From the NCBI GenBank assembly GCA_036006425.1, contig DASYPQ010000022.1, positions 310,001-374,000 on the forward strand: a DNA stretch of 64,000 bases. Direction: 5' to 3'. This DNA is from DASYPQ01 sp036006425 (GTDB lineage: Bacteria > Planctomycetota > UBA1135 > GCA-002686595). The notes below the pieces were generated by a model. That model did no database searches, had not been told where the DNA came from, and saw only the letters and a program-made list of their open reading frames with translations. The position numbers and the translations under genes were made by a program. Numbering within the stretch: the first letter of the stretch is position 1; each line of letters starts with the position of its first letter. Positions 8,473-18,600 of this stretch are shown piece by piece.

Positions 8473-9186
8473 ATGAAATCCCGGCTCCTCTCCCGGCTCT
8501 TCCTCGTCGCCGCCCTCGCCGGCTGCGGATCGACGTCCTCGAGCTCGGAGCCCGAGGTCGCGGAGGCGAGCGGCAACGGCTGGCGCGAGTCCTTCCCCGT
8601 CGACCGGACGACCCTTCGGAGCAGCGGAAAGTCCGCGTACTTCGACCTCACCCCCGGCGCCTGCTCGGTCTTCGAGCACGGCAAGACGCGCCTCACGATC
8701 ACCGTCCTCGACGAAACGCGCGTCGTCGATCGCGTCGAGACGCGCGTCGTCGAGGAACACGAGGAGGTCGACGGCAAGCCCAAGGAGATCTCGCGCAACT
8801 TCTTCGCGATCGAGCCCGCGAGCGGCGACGTCTACTACTTCGGCGAGGAAGTGGACGTCTACAAGCACGGCGAGATCTGCGGTCATCCGGGCGGCTGGGT
8901 CGCCGGCGTCTCGGGCGCGCGCCTCGGTCTCGCTCTCCCGGGCAACGCGAAACTCGGCGACAAGTACTTCCAGGAGTTCGCTCCCGCCGTCGCGATGGAC
9001 CGCGGCGAGATCGTCGGCGTCTCCGAGACGATGCGGACGCCCGCGGGCACCTTCGAGCACTGCCTCCATGTCCGCGAGACGACGCCGATCGAAGCGGACG
9101 TCGGCGACAAGTGGTACGCTCCGGGCATCGGGCTCGTGCGCGACGATGACCTCCTCCTCGTCGCCCACACCAGCCCGGCCCGCTGA
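8473..9186 (+). CDS. Predicted lipoprotein of unknown function
   Basis: A 237-residue protein with a lipoprotein signal: basic start, hydrophobic stretch and lipobox LAGC with Cys18. The mature part is an unrecognised soluble domain with stretches such as EHCLHVRETTPIEADVGDKWYAPGIGLVR. That last pattern resembles the end of a group of bacterial lipoproteins whose C-terminus describes a threshold-like beta sandwich, but I do not assign a family. It is 16 bases upstream of the response regulator and is probably co-transcribed with it, so it could have a sensory or envelope role. Confidence 0.6.
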   Translation: MKSRLLSRLFLVAALAGCGSTSSSSEPEVAEASGNGWRESFPVDRTTLRSSGKSAYFDLTPGACSVFEHGKTRLTITVLDETRVVDRVETRVVEEHEEVDGKPKEISRNFFAIEPASGDVYYFGEEVDVYKHGEICGHPGGWVAGVSGARLGLALPGNAKLGDKYFQEFAPAVAMDRGEIVGVSETMRTPAGTFEHCLHVRETTPIEADVGDKWYAPGIGLVRDDDLLLVAHTSPAR

Positions 9187-9202
9187 TCGTCCGGCTGCTC
9201 CG

Positions 9203-9886
9203 ATGCGCATTCTCGTCGTCGAAGACGAACACAAGGTCGCCCAGGCGGTCCGATCCGGCTTCGAGCGCGAGGGCTACGACGTCACCGTCGCGGAAACAGG
9301 CGAGGACGCCTTCTTCCTCGCGCAATCCGAGCCCTTCGACCTGATCGTCCTCGACCGGATGCTCCCCGGACGCGACGGCCTCCAGATCATCAGCACGCTG
9401 CGCACGCGCTCGATCCTGACGCCGGTGATCATGCTCACGGCGAAGGACGCGCTCCCCGATCGCGTCGCGGGCCTCGACGCCGGCGCCGACGACTACCTCG
9501 TCAAGCCCTTCGCGTTCGCGGAGCTCGCCGCCCGCAGCCGGGCTCTCCTCCGGCGCGGGCGGATGGACAGCTCGAAGTCGCTGAAGATCGCCGACGTCGA
9601 GATGGACCTCGCTTCGCACCGCGTCACGCGCGGAGGGCAGGTGCTCCATCTGACGGCGCGCGAGTTCAAGCTCCTCGAAGTGCTCCTGCGCAATCTCGGC
9701 AGCGTCGTCCCGCGCGAGCTCCTCGTGCGGGAAGTGTGGAAGGAGACCGGCCGCACGGATTCGCTCGACAACGTGATCGACGTGCACATCGCGCGGCTGC
9801 GGAAGAAGCTCGACGATCCGTTCCCGGTGAAGCTCCTGCACACCGTGCGCGGACTCGGCTTCCACCTCGAGGAGCGGACCGAGTGA
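9203..9886 (+). CDS. OmpR/CusR-type response regulator
   Basis: A 227-residue DNA-binding response regulator. The receiver domain (1-115) has the acidic pocket VVEDE and the phospho-acceptor Asp51 in LIVLDRMLPGRDG, with the conserved Lys in DDYLVKPF. The winged-helix effector domain (about 130-225) has LTAREFKLLEVLLRN and IARLRKKLDDPF, as in OmpR/CusR. It overlaps the histidine kinase gene by GTGA. The nearest likely target is the RND efflux operon at 13 kb, which is inferred from position and from the usual CusRS arrangement. Confidence 0.92.
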   Translation: MRILVVEDEHKVAQAVRSGFEREGYDVTVAETGEDAFFLAQSEPFDLIVLDRMLPGRDGLQIISTLRTRSILTPVIMLTAKDALPDRVAGLDAGADDYLVKPFAFAELAARSRALLRRGRMDSSKSLKIADVEMDLASHRVTRGGQVLHLTAREFKLLEVLLRNLGSVVPRELLVREVWKETGRTDSLDNVIDVHIARLRKKLDDPFPVKLLHTVRGLGFHLEERTE

Positions 9887-11256
9887 GGTTCCGCCCGCGC
9901 ACGGTCCGCGCTCGCCTCGCCCTCTCGCTCGCCGCGACCCTCGCCGTCCTTCTCGCGGCGTTCTCCGTGAGCGTCTACGCGACCGCGCGCGCCAACCTGC
10001 TCGGTCAGGTGGAGACGCGGGCGCGCGAGGATCTCGCACTCGTCGCGCACGAGGTCGCGGAGGGCCCGCTCGAGGTTTCGCAGATGGAGGACATCGGCCT
10101 CGTCGCGCTTTACGCCGTCGCCGTCGGGGACGAGCCCGTGAACGCCTCCTCCGGATGGGTGAAGCGCGGCCTGCCGATGTCGCTTCCGCTCGCGAACGAT
10201 CCCGAGACGAAGCGCTGGAAGTCGGCCGAGGGGCTGACGTACACCTGCGCCACCACGTCGCTGGACATCCGCGGCGAACGAGTCTCGATCGCCGTCGCGC
10301 AGGACGAGCGCCACGTGCAGAAGAGCCTCGCGACTCTCGCCACGATCCTGCTCGTCGGATCGCCGATCGCGATCCTGGCGGCATTCCTCGGCGCATCCGT
10401 GCTCGCGCGGCGGCTCCTCGCGCCGGTCGGCGCGATGGCCGAAGCCGCGGCGCGCATCACCGAGGAGAAGCTGTCGGCGCGGCTGCCCGTCGAGGATGAA
10501 ACCGACGAGTTCGGCCGCCTCGCGATCGCGTTCAACCGCACGTTCGCGCGCATCGAGAGCGCGTTCGAGAAGACGCGACGCTTCACGTCAGATGCGTCGC
10601 ACGAGCTCCGGACGCCGCTGACGGCGCTGCGGAGCGTCGGGGAGGTCGCGCTGCGGGACGGAGCCGACGCGAACGCGTGCCGGGAAGCGATCGCGAGCAT
10701 GCTCGAGGAGTCCGACCGGCTCGCGCGGCTCGTCGACGGCCTGCTCGTGCTGTCGCGCGAGGACGCGAACGCCTACCGCGCCCGCTTCGCCGAAGTCGAT
10801 CTCTGCCAGCCGGCCAGCGAGGTCGTCGACGTCCTGCGCGTGCTCGCCGACGAGCGCGGACAGAAGATCGAGACCGAGATCCGACCCGGACTGTTCGTGC
10901 AGGGCGATCCGACCATCCTGCGGCAGGCCGTGTTCAACCTCGTCGACAACGCGATCAAGTACACGCCCGAGGGCGGGACGATCCGCGTCGGCGTGCGCGC
11001 GGACGGCGCCGGCGAAGCTCTGCTCGAGGTCGCCGACAGCGGTCCGGGCATCGCGCCCGAGCACCGCGAGAAGATCTTCGAGCGCTTCTACCGGATCGAC
11101 GCGGATCGATCGCGCGCGAGCGGCGGTTCCGGCCTCGGCCTCTCGATCGCGCGCTGGGCGGTCGGCCTCCACGGCGGGCGGATCGAGCTCGAGACGACGG
11201 AAGGGAAGGGCAGCGCGTTCCGCGTGCACCTTCCCCGCGCGCGCGCCGCGACCTGA
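9883..11256 (+). CDS. Sensor histidine kinase, CusS-like architecture
   Basis: A 457-residue membrane kinase. It has TM1 (about 10-32), a periplasmic sensor of about 110 residues, TM2 (about 150-170) and a HAMP domain containing DETDEFGRLAIAFN. The HisKA box ASHELRTPLTAL carries the phosphorylated His240. The HATPase domain has Asn356 in DNAIKYTPEGG and the glycine boxes DSGPGIAP and GGSGLGLSIA. The GTG start overlaps the regulator stop. The sensor region is short and lacks the Met/His clusters typical of copper sensing, so the metal is open. The pair most likely controls the nearby efflux genes. Confidence 0.9.
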   Translation: MRFRPRTVRARLALSLAATLAVLLAAFSVSVYATARANLLGQVETRAREDLALVAHEVAEGPLEVSQMEDIGLVALYAVAVGDEPVNASSGWVKRGLPMSLPLANDPETKRWKSAEGLTYTCATTSLDIRGERVSIAVAQDERHVQKSLATLATILLVGSPIAILAAFLGASVLARRLLAPVGAMAEAAARITEEKLSARLPVEDETDEFGRLAIAFNRTFARIESAFEKTRRFTSDASHELRTPLTALRSVGEVALRDGADANACREAIASMLEESDRLARLVDGLLVLSREDANAYRARFAEVDLCQPASEVVDVLRVLADERGQKIETEIRPGLFVQGDPTILRQAVFNLVDNAIKYTPEGGTIRVGVRADGAGEALLEVADSGPGIAPEHREKIFERFYRIDADRSRASGGSGLGLSIARWAVGLHGGRIELETTEGKGSAFRVHLPRARAAT

Positions 11257-11263
11257 CGCGCGT

Positions 11264-12934
11264 TCACCGGCGCGCCACCGCCACGCGGTGCAGGTCCTCG
11301 TGGATCTCGCGCATCGGAAGGTCGTCGGAAGCCATCGAGCGGTAGACCTCGGGCGGGAAGATCGCGACGCCGCGATCGAGAGCGGTCCACACGCGCCGGA
11401 ACGTGGCGAAGTCGACGATCTCGCGGCGCGGGTCGTCGCGCAGCCCGAAATCGAGCTCGCCGCGCGAATGGACCAGGTCGACGGTGCGTCCGAGATAGAA
11501 CGGCAGCGCCTGCTCGTACCGCGTGACGCAGTACACGGGTGCGCCGTTCGACGCGTCGCTCCGGATCGCGGCGGCGAGCTCGCGGCTCGACTTCACGGAC
11601 GAGAAGCACTGGAAGCCGAGGAGCAGGACCTGGAATCCGACGAGCGAGACCGCGCCGAGGGCGCCGGCGGCCGCGAGCGGTCGCGCGCGCAGCGTCCAGC
11701 ACGCGATTCCCGCGGCGACGAGCAGCGCGGCGCCGGCGAGCACGCTCGGCCGGTACGCGTCGAGCATCTCGCGCGGCACGTCCGGGATGCTCACGCGGAA
11801 CGGGAGCGTCGCGATCGCGAGGAGCAGCGCGCCGAGAGCGACGGCGGAGCCTGCGTCCCAAGCGAGCCCGCGGCGCGTCGCGAGGCGGCGGCCGACGAGC
11901 AGCGCGAGCGCCGGGAAGACGGGGAGCGCGTAGGGCACGAGCTTCGAGCGCGACAGCGTGAAGAACACGACCGTGAACGCGCACCAGATCCACAGGAAGC
12001 GGACAGGATCGAAGCCGCCCTTCCCGCCGCGCCACGCGAAGCCCGGGCGGACGAGGACCGCGACCGCGGAACCGATCCAGGGCGCGCAGCCGATCGTCAC
12101 GACGGCGAAGAAGGTCCACCAGGCGCCGTTGCGACCGGCTTCGTTCGTCGCATAGCGCGCGAGGTGCTCGTGCAGGAAGAAGAACTCGGTGAAGCCCGGG
12201 TTCCGGAGCCCGACGACGACGAACCACGGCGCCGCGAGCGCGAGGAAGACGCAGAGGCCGAGGCGGAGATGGAGTCGGCGCCAGAGATCGAGGTCGCGCT
12301 GCCACACGCTCGCGATCGCGATCGTCCCCGCCGCGAGCACGGGCGCGACCGGTCCCTTGCTCAACGTCGCCGCGGCGAGAGCCGTCCAGGCGAGGAGCAT
12401 CCAGCGTCGGCTCCGGACCGGATCGTCGCGCTCCGTCTGCGCGAGGAGGCACGCGCCGATCGAGAACCACAGGAGCACGCTGAGCCCCATGTCGAGCGTC
12501 AGGATGTGCCCCATCCCCACCCACAAGAGGCTGCTCGCGAGGACGATCGCGCCGAGCACCCCCGTCTCCTTCCCGAAGACGCGGCGACCGACGAAGAACG
12601 TCCAGAACACCGCGGCGAACGCGAGCGCGGCCGGCCACAGCCGCGCCGTCGCGTTCGAAACCCCGAGCAGCTCGAACGCGGCCGCAGTCGCCCAGTACTG
12701 GAGCGGCGGTTTCTCGAAGTACTTGAGCCCGTCGAGGTGCGGCGTGACCCAGTCGCTCGTTGCGAGCATCTCCCGCGGGATCTCCGCGTACCGTCCCTCG
12801 TCGGGATGCAGGAGATCGCGGTACCCGAGGAACGAGAACCAGACGACGGCGAACCCGATCGAGCAGGCGAGCCAAGTGCGCCACGTGCCCACGCTGCGAT
12901 GCTGGAACGCCGCGAAAGCCCGATCACCTGACAA
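11264..12934 (-). CDS. ArnT-like GT-C glycosyltransferase
   Basis: A 556-residue polytopic membrane protein with the ArnT/GT83 signature in the first loop: HPDEGRYAEIPREML, followed by the family stretch KYFEKPPLQYW. A later LSRSKLVPYALPVFPALA is also typical. ArnT enzymes transfer aminoarabinose from undecaprenyl phosphate to lipid A; relatives use other sugars and acceptors. The substrate here is unknown. The start is TTG at 12934, just after a small hairpin; a GTG at 12892 is an alternative. The gene sits on the opposite strand between the two-component genes and the efflux operon, so its link to them is uncertain. Confidence 0.8.
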   Translation of the reverse strand: MSGDRAFAAFQHRSVGTWRTWLACSIGFAVVWFSFLGYRDLLHPDEGRYAEIPREMLATSDWVTPHLDGLKYFEKPPLQYWATAAAFELLGVSNATARLWPAALAFAAVFWTFFVGRRVFGKETGVLGAIVLASSLLWVGMGHILTLDMGLSVLLWFSIGACLLAQTERDDPVRSRRWMLLAWTALAAATLSKGPVAPVLAAGTIAIASVWQRDLDLWRRLHLRLGLCVFLALAAPWFVVVGLRNPGFTEFFFLHEHLARYATNEAGRNGAWWTFFAVVTIGCAPWIGSAVAVLVRPGFAWRGGKGGFDPVRFLWIWCAFTVVFFTLSRSKLVPYALPVFPALALLVGRRLATRRGLAWDAGSAVALGALLLAIATLPFRVSIPDVPREMLDAYRPSVLAGAALLVAAGIACWTLRARPLAAAGALGAVSLVGFQVLLLGFQCFSSVKSSRELAAAIRSDASNGAPVYCVTRYEQALPFYLGRTVDLVHSRGELDFGLRDDPRREIVDFATFRRVWTALDRGVAIFPPEVYRSMASDDLPMREIHEDLHRVAVARR

Positions 12935-12937
12935 GTT

Positions 12938-12955
12938 CCTGTCTTCGGGGACAGG
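12938..12955. repeat. REP-like hairpin CCTGTC-TTCGGG-GACAGG
   Basis: Perfect six-base arms CCTGTC and GACAGG surround TTCGGG, in the gap between the divergent ArnT-like gene and the efflux operon. The core GGGGACAGG resembles short palindromic repeats dispersed in several high-GC genomes. It lies four bases before the TTG start, so it could also act on the mRNA. Confidence 0.4.
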
Positions 12956-12986
12956 GTGACCGCGCGCGCGGCCGAGCGTCCGCTGC

Positions 12987-12992
12987 TACGCT
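12987..12992 (+). promoter_or_regulatory. Putative -10 hexamer TACGCT for the RND efflux operon
   Basis: TACGCT lies 27 bases before the ATG of the TolC-like gene. No convincing -35 or direct repeat typical of a CusR box is visible at a standard distance. Confidence 0.35.
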
Positions 12993-13019
12993 GGAAGCCG
13001 CTCATCGAGCTCCCCCGCG

Positions 13020-14444
13020 ATGCGCAATCTCCTCGCACGCCTCGGAACGTCGGCGATCCCGATCCTGTGCGCGGGCTGCATCGCCTACCACGCCGCGCCG
13101 ATCGAGCCCGCGCGGATGGAAGACGAGTTCGCGCGGCGGACGCTCGCCGATCCCGCGCTCGCGGCCTGGGTCGCCGGCGAAGTCGTGCCGGCGCCGTCCT
13201 TCCCGCCGCCGACGTGGAGTCTCTCGACCCTCTGCCTCGCGGCGTTCTGGTTCCATCCCGACCTCGACGTCGCGCGCGCGCAGGCGCGGACGGCGCGCGC
13301 GGGCGTGACCACGGCGTCGACGCCTCCGAATCCGACGTTCGCGTTCCGGCCGGAGTACGTGCTGAATCCCGCCGCTGGAGACAGCCGCTGGGTCGCGGAT
13401 CTCGGGCTGGACTTCCTCGTCGAGACCGCCGACAAGCGCGATCTCCGCACGGAGCGCGCGCACAAGCTCGCGCTCGCCGCCGAGGTCGGCGTCTACGAGG
13501 CCGCCTGGCACGTGCGCAACGGAGTGCGCACCGCTCTCCTCGAGCATCTTTCAGCGCTGCACGAGCTGAACCTGCTCCGCCTCGAGCAGGAGCCGCGGCG
13601 CGAGGTGCTCGATCTCCTGCGCCGGCGCCTCGCCGCCGGCGAAGCCGCGCGGCTCGAGGTCGCGCGCGCCGAGATCGAGGTCTCGAGGATCGACATCGAA
13701 GTACGCACGGCCGAGACGCGCATCGCGACGAGCCGCGCCGCGCTCGCCGCGGCGATCGGCGTCCCGGAGTCCGCGATGGAATCCCTGACGTTCGAGGTGC
13801 TCGGGCGCGGGAACCCCGGGAGATGGGGCATCGGCGAGCCGCCGGCGGAGCTTCCTCTGGACGCCGCGCGCGAGCCGGGTCTGCTCGAGCGGTTCGACGT
13901 CCGCCGCGCGCTGCTCGAGTACGACGCGGCCGAGGCGGACGTGCGCCTCGAGGTCGCGAAGCAGGTTCCCGACCTCACCCTCGGTCCGGGCTACGTCTTC
14001 GATCAGGGCTTGCGGAAGCTCGCGTTCAACTTCGCGCTGCCGCTCCCGCTCCTCGACCGCAACCGCGGACCGATCGCCGAGGCCGAAGCGCGCCGGAGCG
14101 AGGCGCAAGCGCGCTTCACCGCGCTCCAGGCCCGCGCGATCGGCGAGATCGAAGGCGCTCTCGCGGCCTACCGCGGCGCGCTGGCGGAGCTCGCCGAGGC
14201 GCGCCTCCTCTCCGAGCGGCAACGCACGACCGAGGAAGGTCTCCGGCACTCGCTCGCGGCGGGCGCGGCCGACCGTCTCGACGTCGCCGTCGCGCGCGCC
14301 GAGGTCGCCGCGCTGGCGCGCGTCGAGTTGCTCGTCCTGCATCGCGCCGAGGAAGCCCTCGGCGATCTCGAGAACGCGCTCGAACGGCCGCTCGAAGGCA
14401 GCGCGCCGGTCCCCGATTCCCTGCCGGTGAGGGTCGAACCATGA
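13020..14444 (+). CDS. TolC/CzcC-family outer-membrane efflux lipoprotein
   Basis: A 474-residue outer-membrane factor. The N-terminus has a lipobox CAGC with Cys20. Two long alpha-helical halves follow, with the internal repeat expected of TolC family barrels: heptad-rich helices around 130-240 and 330-450, including FNFALPLPLLDRNRGPIAEAE, a stretch conserved in CzcC/CusC proteins. It forms the exit duct of a tripartite RND pump. It is first in an operon with the adaptor (ATGA overlap) and the pump. Confidence 0.88.
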   Translation: MRNLLARLGTSAIPILCAGCIAYHAAPIEPARMEDEFARRTLADPALAAWVAGEVVPAPSFPPPTWSLSTLCLAAFWFHPDLDVARAQARTARAGVTTASTPPNPTFAFRPEYVLNPAAGDSRWVADLGLDFLVETADKRDLRTERAHKLALAAEVGVYEAAWHVRNGVRTALLEHLSALHELNLLRLEQEPRREVLDLLRRRLAAGEAARLEVARAEIEVSRIDIEVRTAETRIATSRAALAAAIGVPESAMESLTFEVLGRGNPGRWGIGEPPAELPLDAAREPGLLERFDVRRALLEYDAAEADVRLEVAKQVPDLTLGPGYVFDQGLRKLAFNFALPLPLLDRNRGPIAEAEARRSEAQARFTALQARAIGEIEGALAAYRGALAELAEARLLSERQRTTEEGLRHSLAAGAADRLDVAVARAEVAALARVELLVLHRAEEALGDLENALERPLEGSAPVPDSLPVRVEP

Positions 14445-15643
14445 AGCGGAGTCCCTGGCTCGCCCTCTGGGCTGCAGCGTTGCTCGCCGCCTGCGCACGC
14501 GAGGAAGCGAAGACGGAAGCGAGTCCGGAGAAGGTTTCCACGGAGCACGGTCCGCGCGGCGAAGTGCTCGTCCACATCCCTCGCGCCGCGCAGGAGCGTC
14601 TCGGAATCGCCGTGGCGGCTCTCGCTCCGCGCTCGTTGCGGCCGCAGGTGCAGGCGTACGGGCGCGTCGTCGCCGATCCCTCGCAGATGTTCGAGCTCCA
14701 CGCGCCGATCGCGGGGACGATCCGCTCCGCCGCGGATTGGCCCGCCGTGGGGAGCACGGTCGAGGACGGCGCGCAGATCGGATCGATCGAGCCCCGCCTC
14801 TCCGCCGTCGAGCGCGCCGATCTCTCCGCGCGTCTCGCGGCCGCGAAAGGCGACGAAGCGACCGCGCGCGCGGCGCTCGACGTCTCCAAGGCCGCCCTCG
14901 AGCGCGCGAAGACGCTGAACGCGGACGGCAAGAACGTCTCCGACCGCGCTCTCGAGGAAGCTCAGGGTCGCGTCCAGGAGGAGAGCGCTCGACTCACGGC
15001 GGCGACGGACTCGCGCCGCGGGCTCGAAGCGACTCTCGATCCCGCGACCTTCGCGACCGCGGGGATCCCCCTCGCGTTTCCCCACGGCGGCGAGGTCCTC
15101 GAGATCGGCGCGCGACCCGGCGAATCGGTCGAAGCCGGAGCGCTGATCGCGCGCATCGGCCGCTTCGATCCCGTGCTCGCGCGCGTCGAGCTCCCGATCG
15201 GCCTCTCGCTCGCGAAGTCCGAGCACGCGACGATCGTCGCCGCGGCGCATCCCGACCGCCAGCTCGACGGCCAGCGCGTCGCGCTCGCGCCGACGTCGGA
15301 GACGCAGGGACAGGCGCTGCTCTTCAGTGTCGCCGCGGGAGACACGGCGATCCGCCCGGGCGAAGCTGTCACCGCCTGGCTCGACCGCGACGGGCCGGAG
15401 CTCGCGGGCGTCGCCGTCCCGCGCTCCGCTCTCGTCCGCCACGCGGGCAAGACCTGGGTCTACGTCGCGAGGGGCGACGACGCGTTCGAGCGCAGGGAGA
15501 TCGCGCTCGACCACGCGCTGCCCGAGGGCTGGTTCACCGACGCCGCGTGGACGAAGGACGCGCGCGTCGTCGTCGGCGGCGCTCAGAGCGTCCTCTCGGC
15601 GGAGATCCTGAGCGCGTCGGCGGGAGCCGGCGAGGAAGAATGA
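14441..15643 (+). CDS. RND efflux periplasmic adaptor (CzcB/CusB type)
   Basis: A 400-residue membrane-fusion protein. It has a lipoprotein signal with lipobox LAAC (Cys18), a lipoyl/barrel-sandwich half around YGRVVADPSQMFELHAPIAG, and a helical hairpin (about 120-185). The second lipoyl half is around FPHGGEVLEIGARPGESVEAG, and a beta-barrel with VAVPRSALVRHAGKTWVYV follows. Adaptors of this type link the inner-membrane pump to the TolC duct. The ATG overlaps the previous stop and the pump gene starts seven bases after its own stop. No His- or Met-rich metal-binding N-terminus is visible. Confidence 0.88.
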   Translation: MKRSPWLALWAAALLAACAREEAKTEASPEKVSTEHGPRGEVLVHIPRAAQERLGIAVAALAPRSLRPQVQAYGRVVADPSQMFELHAPIAGTIRSAADWPAVGSTVEDGAQIGSIEPRLSAVERADLSARLAAAKGDEATARAALDVSKAALERAKTLNADGKNVSDRALEEAQGRVQEESARLTAATDSRRGLEATLDPATFATAGIPLAFPHGGEVLEIGARPGESVEAGALIARIGRFDPVLARVELPIGLSLAKSEHATIVAAAHPDRQLDGQRVALAPTSETQGQALLFSVAAGDTAIRPGEAVTAWLDRDGPELAGVAVPRSALVRHAGKTWVYVARGDDAFERREIALDHALPEGWFTDAAWTKDARVVVGGAQSVLSAEILSASAGAGEEE

Positions 15644-15650
15644 CCTTCCC

Positions 15651-18600
15651 TTGCTGAGCGCCCTCGTCCGCTTCTCGCTGCGGCACCGCGGCGTCGTCGT
15701 CGTCCTCGCGGCGGCTCTCCTCTCCTTCGGCGCGTACGTCGTCGCGCACGCGAAGCTCGACGTCTTCCCCGACTTCGCTCCGCCCGAAGTCACCGTCCAG
15801 ACCGAGGCGCCCGGTCTCTCCGCGGAACAAGTCGAACTCCTCGTCACCCGCCCCGTCGAAGCCGCGCTCAACGGCGCCGGCCGCCTCGACGCGCTCCGCA
15901 GCCAGTCGATCCAGGGCCTCTCGATCGTCACCGCGATCTTCCGGTCGGGCACCGACGTCCACCTCGCGCGCCAGGTTCTCGCGGAGCAGCTCGTCGAAGC
16001 CGCCGGACAGCTCCCCGCGGGCGTCCAGCCGCCGAAGCTCACTCCTCTGACCTCCGCGACGATGGACCTCCTCAAGATCGGCCTCCTCTCGGAGAAGCTC
16101 ACGCCGATGGAGCTGCGCTCCTTCGCGCAGTGGACGCTGCGCCCGCGTCTCCTCGCCGTCCAGGGCGTCGCCAACGTCAGCGTCTTCGGCGGCGAGCTGC
16201 GCCAGCTCCAGATCCGCCTGCGCTCCGATCGTTTGCGCGCCTTCGACTTCTCGATCCAGGAAGTCGCCGACGCGGCGCAGGCCGCGACCGGAGTCCGCGG
16301 CGCGGGATTCGTCGACACCGGGAACCAGCGCATCGTCATCCAGAGCGAAGGGCAGTTCTCCACTCCCGCAGCCCTCGCGCAGATCGTCCTCGCGCGGCGC
16401 GGCGACCGGAACGTCCTTCTCTCCGACGTCGCCGACGTCGTCGAGGCTCCCGAGCCGAAGTTCGGCGAAGCGCTGATCCAGGGGAAGCCCGGCGTCCTCC
16501 TCACGATGCTCAGCCAGTACGGCGCGAACACGATGGACACGACGCGCGGCGTCGAAGCCGCGCTCGCGGAGATGAAGCCCGCCATCGAGGCGCAGGGCAT
16601 CGTCCTCCTGGACCGCCTCCATCGGCCCGCGACGTTCATCGAGAACGCGATCTCGAACCTGCGCTCCTCCCTCCTCCTCGGCGCCGTCCTCGTCGCCGTC
16701 GTCCTTTTCCTCTTCCTCTACAACCTGCGCACCGCGGCGATCTCCCTCGCGGCGATCCCGCTCTCGCTCGTCGGCGCCGTCGTCGTCCTGCACTTCTTCG
16801 GCGCGACGCTGAACACGATCACGCTCGGCGGACTCGCGATCGCCCTCGGCGAAGTCGTCGACGACGCGATCATCGACGTCGAGAACATCTTCCGGCGCCT
16901 CCGCGAGAACCGCGCGCTCGCGCAGCCGCGTCCCTCCTTCCAGGTCGTCTTCGACGCCTCGCTCGAAGTCCGCCGCACCGTCGTCTACGCGGCCTTCATC
17001 GTCGGCTTCGTCTTCCTCCCCGTCCTCACGATGTCGGGACTCCAAGGACGGCTCTTCGCGCCGCTCGGACAGGCGTACCTCCTCGCCGTCTTCGTCTCTC
17101 TCCTCGTCGCGTTGACCGTGACACCCGCACTCGCGCTCATCCTCCTCCCGAAGGCCGCGGAGAAAACGAGCGAGCTCCCGCTCCTCGCGCGCGCCCGATC
17201 CGGCTACCGCCGCGTCCTCGGAACGTTCACCGGACGCCCCTGGCTCGTGATCGTCCCGGCGATCCTCGTCTGCGTCGCGGCGCTCGCCCTGCTCCCTTTC
17301 TTCGGCGGCGAGTGGCTGCCGGCGTTCCGCGAAGGACACTTCGTGCTGCAGGCGTCCGGAGCGCCGGGCACGTCGCTCGAGGAGATGAAGCGCATCGGCG
17401 CGCGGATCTCGACGGACCTCCTCGCGATTCCCGCCGTGGCCACGGTGTCGCAGCAGATCGGGCGCGCCGAGCGCGGCGAGGATCCGTGGGGTCCGCACCG
17501 GAGCGAGTTCCACCTCGAGCTGAAGGACGTGCCGGCGAAGGAGCAGCCGCGGATCGAGAGCGAGATCCGCGGGGTGATGCAGAGCTATCCGGGGTTGCAC
17601 ACGAACGTGCTGACGTTCCTCGGCGATCGGATCGGAGAGACGATCACGGGCGAGACGGCGTCGGTGGTGGTCGGCGTGTACGGCGACGACCTCGAGGTGC
17701 TCGACACGAAGGCGAGGGAGATCGTGAGCGCGCTGTCGAGCGTGAAGGGCGCCGTCGACGTGCAGCAAGGCTCGATGCCGGGGTTGCCGCAGATGCAAGT
17801 GGAGCTGGAGGCCGATCGACTCGCGCGATTCGGATTCCGGCCGGTGGAAGTGCTCGATGCGGTGCAGACGGCGTTCCAGGGAAGAGTGGTCGCGACGACG
17901 TTCCAGGAGAACCGGGTCGCGGAAGTGGTGGCGATCCTCGCGCCGGAAGAGCGGAGCGATCCGGAGAAGATCGGCGACTTGTTGTTGAAGAGTCCGGGAG
18001 GAGCGGCGGTGCCGTTGAGGGAAGTCGCGGAGATCCACCCCGCGCAAGGGCATTTCGTGCTGTTGCACGACGGAGGAAGGCGGCGGCAGACGGTGACGTG
18101 CAACGTGGAAGGCCGCGACATCACGTCGTTCGTGGAGGAAGCGAAAGCGACGATCGCAAGGGAGGTGCAGATGCCGAAGGGCACCTACGCCGCATTCTCG
18201 GGAGCCGCGGAAGAGAGGCAGCGAGGGATGAGGGAGCTGTGGTTGCACTCCGGGTTGGCCGCCGTGGGCGTGCTGCTCCTGTTGTCGATGGCGTTGAGAA
18301 GTGGAAGAAACCTCGCGCTGGTGCTGGCGAATCTGCCGTTCGCTTTGGTGGGCGGAGTAATCGCCGCGTGGCTGTCGGGAGGATCGTTGTCGATCGGATC
18401 GCTGGTGGGGTTCGTGACGCTGTTCGGGATCACGACGCGGAATTCGCTGATGATGATCACGCACTTCGAGCACCTGGTGACGGTGGAAGGCTGCGCGTGG
18501 AACCTGGAGACAGCGTTGCGCGGAGCAAGCGAGCGCTTGGCCCCGATCGCGATGACGGCGCTGGTGACCGCGCTCGGCCTGCTCCCGCTCGCACTCGGCG

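Noticed and set aside
12956..15643. 895-residue frame spanning the TolC and adaptor genes
   Set aside because: Its first part is a shadow of the TolC gene; only the part from 14441 is a real gene.
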